A stretch of 64,000 nucleotides of DNA, from NCBI GenBank assembly GCA_016937795.1, contig JAFGVV010000045.1, positions 1-64,000 on the forward strand. The letters are read 5' to 3'. This DNA comes from Paludibacteraceae bacterium. GTDB lineage: Bacteria > Bacteroidota > Bacteroidia > Bacteroidales > Paludibacteraceae. A program made the position numbers and the translations under genes. Below, in pieces: positions 1 through 7,430 of this stretch (its first letter is position 1; every line of letters begins with the position of its first letter). Below the pieces are notes generated by a model. That model was not told the origin of the DNA. It did not search any database and saw nothing but the letters and a program-made list of their open reading frames with translations.

Positions 1-101
1 TATACTAAAACTTGCAGATACACACAACACTTTTAAGATTTATTTTACTGATAATCTTATGTTTATGGGCTTTTTAAGGCTCGACTACGTAAAAACTTTA
101 T

Positions 102-1466
102 TTATGGATATCGGTTTTCTTTTCCGAGACTCACCAATAATTCATTTATCTCTTTTTTTATCTCAGCCATTCGCACCTCGCGATTCACCATAAATTTATT
201 CAGATAATCGAGCTCCTGATTCTTTTTCAGCAAAGCCTTTTCCGCTTCCTTTCGTTCGGTAATATCCACAATTGCCGTAATAAAATAAAGCGGATTAGCT
301 TGTTCGTCGCGCTGCAAAGTAGTGCTTATATCCGTCCAAACCACTTCTCCGTTTTTACGTATATATCGTTTTTCCCAACGATCCGACTTTTTCTCTCCTT
401 TCAGAAGCGAATTTACTCTACTAAAATTGAGCTCAATATCATCAGTATGTGTAATTTCCGTCCAGTGCACATTGTTTAGTTCAGCCTCCGAATAACCCAC
501 AATTTTTGAAAACGAATTATTGACATTTAATTTTCCATCGATGGTGGTAATCGACATACCTACTACTGAATTCTCGAAAAAGTTTCTGAATTTCTCTTCG
601 CTTTTTTTCAATTCATCCTCAGCCTTTCTGCTTTCGGTAATGTCTCGGAATTCAACCGTCCTGACAACTTTGCCTTTGAAAGGTACATTTCGGGCCTCAA
701 GCCTGATAGGGTAGGTTTCAGCATTTTTGCGTATACCAATGGCTTCGTATGATTTTTCGTATCCTGCCATTATATTTGCAGCCACCATTCCCCGTGTTTC
801 CGGAGCAATTAGCAGCAGGCCATCCATCCCTATAAGTTCGGAATATGTATATCCCGTCATTTCGGATAATCCCTGATTACATTCCAGAATCAGCCCTTTG
901 TCGTGAATTACAATTCCACCAAACGAGGCATTATGCAAAGCTTTATAACGCTCCTCGCTTTCCTTTAATAAATTAAATTGCTCTTCGAGTTGCAGGGTTC
1001 GTTCCTTAACCTTTTTTTCCAGACCGGCATTGGCATGTTTGAGATTTGCTACAAGATCTCTGTTTGTGGCCTGCAGCTCATATTTTTCGAATGCTTCGTT
1101 TATTGTCCAGTCCAGCTCTTCGGGATTCCAGGGCTTTGTTACATAACGGAAAACCTGTGCTTTGTTGATGGCTGCTGTCACTGCCTCAATATCGGAATAA
1201 CCGGTCAGAATCAGCTTTATAGTATCGGGAAAATCATTTTTTATCTGAGCAAAAAACGCCACTCCCGTCATATCGGGCATACGCTGATCGGAGACTATGA
1301 CATGAATATCCTCGGTTTTTAATATTGCAATGGCTTCGGCTGTATTTGTAGCCGTAAATACCGAATACCTGCGTTTAAACTGTCGATACAACGATTTTGT
1401 AATCTCCATCTCATCGTCGACAAATAAAATCTTACGAATCGGACTGTTTGTGTTTTCGACATTCAT
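102..1466 (-). CDS. Response regulator receiver protein with two PAS domains (REC-PAS-PAS), no recognisable DNA-binding output
   Basis: N-term ILFVDDE...VIVSDQRMPDMTGV...LTGY...YVTKPW is a receiver domain; followed by coiled coil and two PAS/PAC blocks (VEFRDITESRKAEDELKKSEEKF; AIVDITERKEAEKAL). Confidence 0.9.
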   Translation of the reverse strand: MNVENTNSPIRKILFVDDEMEITKSLYRQFKRRYSVFTATNTAEAIAILKTEDIHVIVSDQRMPDMTGVAFFAQIKNDFPDTIKLILTGYSDIEAVTAAINKAQVFRYVTKPWNPEELDWTINEAFEKYELQATNRDLVANLKHANAGLEKKVKERTLQLEEQFNLLKESEERYKALHNASFGGIVIHDKGLILECNQGLSEMTGYTYSELIGMDGLLLIAPETRGMVAANIMAGYEKSYEAIGIRKNAETYPIRLEARNVPFKGKVVRTVEFRDITESRKAEDELKKSEEKFRNFFENSVVGMSITTIDGKLNVNNSFSKIVGYSEAELNNVHWTEITHTDDIELNFSRVNSLLKGEKKSDRWEKRYIRKNGEVVWTDISTTLQRDEQANPLYFITAIVDITERKEAEKALLKKNQELDYLNKFMVNREVRMAEIKKEINELLVSLGKENRYP

Positions 1467-2734
1467 ATTATGTTGATTTTTGAAGGAATTGTGATTTTAA
1501 AGCTTGTACTTTGTCCGGGTAAAGAATGCAGCTGAATGCTACCGCGATGTAAATCGTGAATGATTTTATAAGTGATACTCAAACCTAGTCCTACCCCGCT
1601 TCCCACAGGTTTAGTAGTAAAAAAAGGTTCAAATATGCGGTTTCTTATTTCGTCGGGAATACCGCTTCCGTTGTCGGTAATGGTGATGCAGGTGTTTTCG
1701 TTTTCCACGCTCGCTTCGAGGCTGACTTTGCCTTGCACATCTACCGCATCGATGGCATTTATCAGCACATTCATTATGGCCTGATTCAGTTGCCCGGCGT
1801 AACAATCAACAATTAATTGCTGAGGAACAGACATTTCGAAATCAATTTGTTTTCGCAGCATTTCGGCACGCACTATATTCACAGTCGATTTAATACTTTC
1901 AACCAGGTCGATTTGTTTAATGTCGGCTTCGTCGAGCCGCGAGAATTTGCGTAAATCGGCCACTATGTTTTTTATGCGTTCAATGCCCGCTTTCGACTCC
2001 CGGCTCATGTCCGAAATATCGTCCAAAAGCTCATACCAGTCTGTTTCCCTCTGAATTTCATCTATTTCAGCCGCCAGCTCTTTATCGGCCTTTTGTTGAA
2101 TTAAATTGTTTATCTGTTTGCTTGTGTTTGCGAATTCTGATACATATTGCTCAATGGAAAACAAATTGCTGTACACAAAGGCAATGGGGTTATTCAGTTC
2201 GTGTGCCACACCGGCCACCATTTTACCCAGTGCGTTCATTTTTTCCGACTGTATCAGCATTTGTTGCGTATCGCGAAGCTCTTCGAGTGTGTTTTGCAGA
2301 TTTTTCTTTTCCCTGATAAGCTGCCGTTGTAGATTATTCACCTCCTGATTGAGCTGACTCATTTTTCTGTTTTCGTCGAACAGAAGCGGAATATCCACCT
2401 CGGCAAAAACCAGTATCTCGTTTTGCTGTCTGAAAACTTTAGCATTAAGCGCATAGCTAATGTCGAGCCGGTTGCCAAGGGTTAGCAAGCCTTCGAAAAT
2501 CAAACCTGTATTTGTGTTATTGGCAATGACCGAAAATTCGGGGTTTACAAAAATGTTTTTCGATTTCAGAGTTTGCGGATCGGCATCCATAAAATAACAC
2601 ATGGCAGTATTGGCTGTGAGCATTTGCCCACCCGCATCAAAGGTGCCGATGGCCACTGACTTGCCGTTTTGCAACAGCGAATCGAGCAGGGTTTGCCAAT
2701 CGTAAACAATGTCATTCCGGGTGTTCATATGCAT
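1463..2734 (-). CDS. Soluble PAS-containing sensor histidine kinase
   Basis: H-box LGKMVAGVAHELNNPIAFVYSN; N box NVLINAIDAV; G boxes DNGSGIPDEI, GSGVGLGLSI; no obvious TM segment; ATGA overlap with downstream gene. Confidence 0.92.
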   Translation of the reverse strand: MHMNTRNDIVYDWQTLLDSLLQNGKSVAIGTFDAGGQMLTANTAMCYFMDADPQTLKSKNIFVNPEFSVIANNTNTGLIFEGLLTLGNRLDISYALNAKVFRQQNEILVFAEVDIPLLFDENRKMSQLNQEVNNLQRQLIREKKNLQNTLEELRDTQQMLIQSEKMNALGKMVAGVAHELNNPIAFVYSNLFSIEQYVSEFANTSKQINNLIQQKADKELAAEIDEIQRETDWYELLDDISDMSRESKAGIERIKNIVADLRKFSRLDEADIKQIDLVESIKSTVNIVRAEMLRKQIDFEMSVPQQLIVDCYAGQLNQAIMNVLINAIDAVDVQGKVSLEASVENENTCITITDNGSGIPDEIRNRIFEPFFTTKPVGSGVGLGLSITYKIIHDLHRGSIQLHSLPGQSTSFKITIPSKINII

Positions 2735-2749
2735 CCTTAATACTTTTAA

Positions 2750-3211
2750 TTAATGTGCAGAGCAGGACACTTCGGGATTCTCCTCCGCCAGTTTATTGAA
2801 CACAGGAATGTTTATTTGCATCCAATTGTAATAGGGATAAATTTCGTTGTAGCAATCGGGAGAAAGTTCTGTTTTGAAAATTTCAATCCAACTATTGAGC
2901 TGAGCCGCCCAATATGTAGACGAAAAACTTCGCGACCGATAGGCTCTGAATACCCAAAGCACAGTATCGACTAATACTTCAGGATTATGGTGGTTAAAGA
3001 TGGATTCCAAAAAGCGGGCATGATTGGCGTGGTTGTCGCGCATCATTTCCACATTATCTGCGCCTATCATTTCGGTCAGATCGGCACGTCGTTCCATTCT
3101 CCGGTTCTGCAGGTCAACCAAATGCTCTCTTTTCGAACCAAATTCCTCTGCACTTTGCCCGCTTGGCTGTTTCAGCCTCCGGGCGCTCTCCAACAAGTTT
3201 TCGCGTCTCAT
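2750..3211 (-). CDS. Hypothetical protein, 153 aa, soluble
   Basis: Intact ORF tightly packed (12-16 bp gaps) between the B12-binding protein and the kinase; family not recognised. Confidence 0.75.
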   Translation of the reverse strand: MRRENLLESARRLKQPSGQSAEEFGSKREHLVDLQNRRMERRADLTEMIGADNVEMMRDNHANHARFLESIFNHHNPEVLVDTVLWVFRAYRSRSFSSTYWAAQLNSWIEIFKTELSPDCYNEIYPYYNWMQINIPVFNKLAEENPEVSCSAH

Positions 3212-3223
3212 TTCAGTTGATTT

Positions 3224-3880
3224 TTAATGGTTATTATTCAATGTTTTAACGTATTTATCCAACAAGTACAAATCCGGAATATGGATCACATTTTCAATTT
3301 CGGTAATACCTTTTTGCGAAGAATGCTGAAAGGCCTGACCTCCGACGATAAATTGCAGTTCCGGAAATTCAGCCCGCATTTTTTTCAGCATATTAAGCAG
3401 TCTGGAATAGTTAAAGTACACGCTCAACGAAATGGCCACCACATCGGGCTTTATTTCGTGTACCGATCGGATCAACTCCTTAGTGGGAATGCCTGTACCA
3501 ATGAAGAAACTCTCCCATCCGTTCATTTCGAACACGTCGGCCACCATTTTTATGCCCACCTGATGTGCCTCATTCTCCACACAGGTAACAAGCACTTTTT
3601 TATTGCATCTTTTATTCGAAATAATTTGCTCAAAAAGTTCGTTCAGAATCCCTTCGGTAATAGCAGTAGCCAAATGTTCGGTGGCTACACTAATATTATT
3701 GGTTTCCCAAAGGACACCTACCGAGTAGAGCGCCTTTTTCAGAATCTCTTCGTACAAATCCATGATGGATGGATTTATGGCTAAATACTGTTTTACGAGT
3801 GCTGAGCAATTGGCTTTATTTCCACTCAGGAGACTTTCGAGAAAGTTATGCTCGATTTCTGTTTTTATGTTTTCATTCAT
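3224..3880 (-). CDS. Cobalamin (B12)-binding protein with CarH-like helical cap, no MerR HTH
   Basis: W58-x9-E68-H69 (LWETNNISVATEH) in N-terminal helical domain; ENEAHQVG (ExHxxG-type His-ligand motif) and VGGQAF glycine loop in the Rossmann domain. Confidence 0.88.
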   Translation of the reverse strand: MNENIKTEIEHNFLESLLSGNKANCSALVKQYLAINPSIMDLYEEILKKALYSVGVLWETNNISVATEHLATAITEGILNELFEQIISNKRCNKKVLVTCVENEAHQVGIKMVADVFEMNGWESFFIGTGIPTKELIRSVHEIKPDVVAISLSVYFNYSRLLNMLKKMRAEFPELQFIVGGQAFQHSSQKGITEIENVIHIPDLYLLDKYVKTLNNNH

Positions 3881-4180
3881 AACATATCAGTTGATGCGAG
3901 TGGAACAAAAAAATGTTGGTTAAAGAGCTGCTAACAGCCAAACAATTGATCATTAAAGGCTCAAATATACAAACAAATTCAGTCTCAATTAGTCCTGAAT
4001 CACATTTTAAAATAAGATTTTTTAAAAACAACCGCCTTTTCGCGCCTCAATCCATTACGCACCGCCACCACACCGTTATCTCTCTTCCGCTTAACTCTCG
4101 TTTACAGTTTGAAACATCACTTGATTATTTGTGGTTTAACCGGCATATTCAGTCAGGCTTTATAGTCTGAGTATGTCCGC

Positions 4181-4368
4181 TGCATCTCCGTAGTAGTTCC
4201 GTACTGTAAAGCATAAATTTATAGTAAAAACACAGTATTATTACAGAGATATCATAGTAATATCATAGTCTTATATAACATTGTTTTATCATTATCTTTA
4301 AACAGTATAGTTCAATTAATTTATTTTCATTTTTATGCTTTACAGTACGGAACTACTACGGAGATGCA
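4181..4368. repeat. 188-bp element with 37-bp perfect terminal inverted repeats (MITE-like candidate)
   Basis: Left arm 4181-4217 TGCATCTCCGTAGTAGTTCCGTACTGTAAAGCATAAA; right arm 4332-4368 is its exact reverse complement; AT-rich 114-nt interior without ORF. Confidence 0.8.
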
Positions 4369-4438
4369 CAGTAACTGCATAAGCTTTTGATGGTCGCTAT
4401 ACCAAACCGACAAATGACGAAATTTGTAGTTCCAAAAA

Positions 4439-4478
4439 AAAAAGCAGATGTTGATTTTTATCTCAATATCTGCTTTTT
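4439..4478 (-). terminator. Rho-independent terminator of the GH3 gene
   Basis: AAAAAGCAGAT...ATCTGCTTTTT stem followed on the - strand by a T run (A10 on +). Confidence 0.65.
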
Positions 4479-4498
4479 AAATTTGTTGTCCTTTTTTT

Positions 4499-6694
4499 TT
4501 ATCTGATCAGTATTTTCACACTGCTTTTCACATCGCCAGCCGAAGCCGCATTGCTTATAATAAATTCACCGGCCTCCACATCCCAGCTTTGCGTTTTATC
4601 GTTGTAGAATGCCAGGTCTTTTACATTTACAGCTATTTCCACTGTTTTGGTTTCTCCGGCTTTCAACTGTATTTTTTCGAAGGCTTTCAGTTCCTTTTGC
4701 GGGCGCAAAACCGATGCCCGTGGTTGCGAGCTGTAAATCTGAACCGCTTCAGCACCATCCACACTTCCTGTGTTTTTAAGGGTAAATGTAAGTTTTATGA
4801 CCTCCTCCTTAGTATACGATTTTTTATCAGTAGTAATTTTTCCATATTCATATTTACTGTACGACAAACCATGTCCGAAAGCAAAGAGTGGTTTAATTTT
4901 TTTAGTATCATGCCAGCGATAGCCTACCAGAATATCTTCCTTGTAATGCTGATTGATACTGTCGCCGGGATACGAGAGTGCACCAAAGGAATGTGCAGCA
5001 TTGTCAGTGAGTTTCACCGGAAAGCTGAAAGGTAGTTTTCCCGAAGGATTCACCTTGCCACTGAGCACATTGGCTATGGCATTTCCGCTTTCTGATCCCA
5101 GATACCATGTTTGTACTATGGCAGGCAGCTCTTTTTCCCATGGCATGGCTACAGCATTGCCACTTACAAGTACAAGTACAAGGTTTTTATTTACTTTCAG
5201 AATTTCGCTGATAAGTTTTTCCTGATTAAATGGTAAGCCAAACTGCTGACGGTCGCCGCCTTCGCAGTCCTGATAATGGTTTTTGTTGAGTCCGCCCACA
5301 AAAAATACAATTTCAGCATTGCGGGCAACTTCTATTGCTTCGTCGAAAAGTTTTTGCTGATCTTCGGCCGGCTCCTCTACCCGTCCGTAAACCGATGGTC
5401 CCGACGAATAACCCATGGCATGCACAATACTCTCAGCGCCATAGGTTTTCTGTAAACCTTCGAGCGGCGACACCTGATATTTTACTTTCAGCTCCGACGA
5501 GCCACCACCTTCGGTGAGGTTTTTGGTTGCATTTTCGCCAATCACAGCTATGCGTTTGTATTTTCCGGGCTGCACAGGCAGCAAATTGTGGCGGTTTTTG
5601 AGCAGTACAATACCTTCTTCGGCTACGCGCAGGGCGGTGGCGCTGTGGTCGGCACAAACATATCGTCCGAAAGGCCGTTCGGCATTCATAGCTGTGCGGA
5701 AAATAAGTCGCAGGATGCGTCGTGCTTTTTCGTCGACTACCGATACGGGCAGTTCGCCTTTGCGCAATAATGCCAGAAACGGATCGGCCAGAAAATAGTC
5801 ATTATAGCCAAATTCGGCTTCGGAAGTAAGTCCGTTGGTGTAGCTGCCCATTTCAATGTCGAGGCCATTGAGCGCCGCCTGACGGGTGTCGTGTGCTCCG
5901 CCCCAGTCTGTTACCACTACGCCATCGAACTTCCAGTCTTGTTTCAGAATTTTGTTGAGCAAAAGGTCGTTGTGGCAGCAATGTTGTCCGCGAAACTGGT
6001 TGTAAGCGCCCATTACCGACCACACTTTTGCGTCTTCGACCGAGGCTTTGAAAGCCGGCAGGTAAATTTCATACAAAGCTCTATCGCTTACATTTACGTT
6101 GATATGTCCGCGCCATTCCTCCTGATTGTTGAGGGCAAAATGTTTCACGCACGCGGCCACACCGTTTTGCTGTACACCCTGAATATAGGGCACAGCCATG
6201 CGCGACGCCAGCAACGGATCTTCGCCCATATACTCAAAATTGCGTCCGTTGAGCGGAGTGCGGTAAATATTCACACCCGGACCGAGTAAAATATCTTTGC
6301 GACGATAGCGTGCCTCCTCGCCCACAGCCACACCGTAGTCGTGCGCCAGCGAAGGGTTGAAAGTAGCAGCCAGGCAGGTCAGAGCAGGAAATGCAGTGCT
6401 CGAATCGTTGGTCCAGCGGGCATGGCTCCAGCTGTTCCACTCTATTTCGGCACGAACGCCGTGAGGTCCGTCGCTCATCCATACCTCGGGAATGCCCAGG
6501 CGCGGAACGCCGTGCGACGAAAATTTCGACTGTGCGGTGCAGAGTTTCACTTTTTCTTCGAGCGTCATTCGCTGCAAAGCATCTTCCACCCTTTTCTCAA
6601 TGGGCTGACTATTGTCCTGATAAACAGGTTTTGTAGCATTCAATGGCATTATTATCATTGCCAGTGTGAACATTGTTGTTGTAATTGTTTTCAT
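4499..6694 (-). CDS. GH3 family beta-glycosidase, C-terminal fibronectin III-like domain
   Basis: RLGIPEVWMSDGPHGVR, NFEYMGEDPLLASRMAVPYI, VKHFALNNQE, FDGVVVTDWGG catalytic region; signal peptide. Confidence 0.92.
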   Translation of the reverse strand: MKTITTTMFTLAMIIMPLNATKPVYQDNSQPIEKRVEDALQRMTLEEKVKLCTAQSKFSSHGVPRLGIPEVWMSDGPHGVRAEIEWNSWSHARWTNDSSTAFPALTCLAATFNPSLAHDYGVAVGEEARYRRKDILLGPGVNIYRTPLNGRNFEYMGEDPLLASRMAVPYIQGVQQNGVAACVKHFALNNQEEWRGHINVNVSDRALYEIYLPAFKASVEDAKVWSVMGAYNQFRGQHCCHNDLLLNKILKQDWKFDGVVVTDWGGAHDTRQAALNGLDIEMGSYTNGLTSEAEFGYNDYFLADPFLALLRKGELPVSVVDEKARRILRLIFRTAMNAERPFGRYVCADHSATALRVAEEGIVLLKNRHNLLPVQPGKYKRIAVIGENATKNLTEGGGSSELKVKYQVSPLEGLQKTYGAESIVHAMGYSSGPSVYGRVEEPAEDQQKLFDEAIEVARNAEIVFFVGGLNKNHYQDCEGGDRQQFGLPFNQEKLISEILKVNKNLVLVLVSGNAVAMPWEKELPAIVQTWYLGSESGNAIANVLSGKVNPSGKLPFSFPVKLTDNAAHSFGALSYPGDSINQHYKEDILVGYRWHDTKKIKPLFAFGHGLSYSKYEYGKITTDKKSYTKEEVIKLTFTLKNTGSVDGAEAVQIYSSQPRASVLRPQKELKAFEKIQLKAGETKTVEIAVNVKDLAFYNDKTQSWDVEAGEFIISNAASAGDVKSSVKILIR

Positions 6695-6702
6695 TGATTA
6701 TT

Positions 6703-7029
6703 TTAATTACTTACAGCTTTCAGTCCCACTATGGAACCAATAAGCGTAAAAAGAAAAAACATGCGCCAGAAAGTAACAGGTTCGCGAAACAGAAAAATGC
6801 CTGCCACTACAGTGCCTACCGCTCCAATGCCCGTCCAAACGGCATAAGCTGTGCCAATGGGCAGCGTTTGAGTGGCTTTTACAAGCAATATCATGCTAAT
6901 GAGCAATGCCACCACAAAGCCTGCGTACCACCAGTAAACGGCTGCACCTGTGGCTTCTTTTGCTTTTCCCAGACAAAGTGCAAAGGCAGTTTCGAAAAGT
7001 CCTGCCACAACGAGAATAATCCAGTTCAT
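6703..7029 (-). CDS. SMR family exporter, SugE/Gdx-like
   Basis: Four TM helices; motif IGTAYAVWTGIGAVGTVVAGIFLF typical of the SugE branch. Confidence 0.88.
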   Translation of the reverse strand: MNWIILVVAGLFETAFALCLGKAKEATGAAVYWWYAGFVVALLISMILLVKATQTLPIGTAYAVWTGIGAVGTVVAGIFLFREPVTFWRMFFLFTLIGSIVGLKAVSN

Positions 7030-7076
7030 ATGTTTTTGTGTTTAAAAAATACACTGAGTTGATTTTATTGTCAGTA

Positions 7077-7084
7077 CAAAATTA
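7077..7084 (-). promoter_or_regulatory. Bacteroidota -7 promoter element TAATTTTG upstream of the SMR gene
   Basis: Matches TAnnTTTG on the - strand about 48 nt upstream of the start codon. Confidence 0.45.
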
Positions 7085-7430
7085 CTTTTTTAATTCAACA
7101 AAAAAGGTTTTATTTGTTTTCAAAATCATTGTAAAACCTATTGGTTTACCTCCGAATGTTTCTTTTTTCAGGTTGTAATGTAAAGGCTGAATTCAAATAT
7201 AAAAAACCGGAGAAATTCATTTAAACCTTACTCCTGTATTTTAAAGATCCTTGTTAAGTAATAGAAAAAAAATAATGTTGCATTTTAAACGAGTTTCATA
7301 TACCACAAAATTACTATTGATGCTTTTTTAAACCTCAGCAATAATTCAGCCCGGAGATGATAGTAATATAATTGGTTTAACAGCTAAAACCCGTATATTT
7401 GCCTTTTAAGCACTATCACAATGGCAATAA

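Noticed and set aside
4181-4368. MITE mobilised by the IS982 element in this window
   Set aside because: Ends TGCATCTCCGTAG differ from IS982 TIR AACCCGTAGTGCAT; shared CCGTAGT heptamer is too short to support a link.
7030-7200. Guanidine riboswitch upstream of the SugE-like gene
   Set aside because: Looked for paired ACGR-loop hairpins or ykkC-like structure; only AT-rich sequence with a -7 element was seen.
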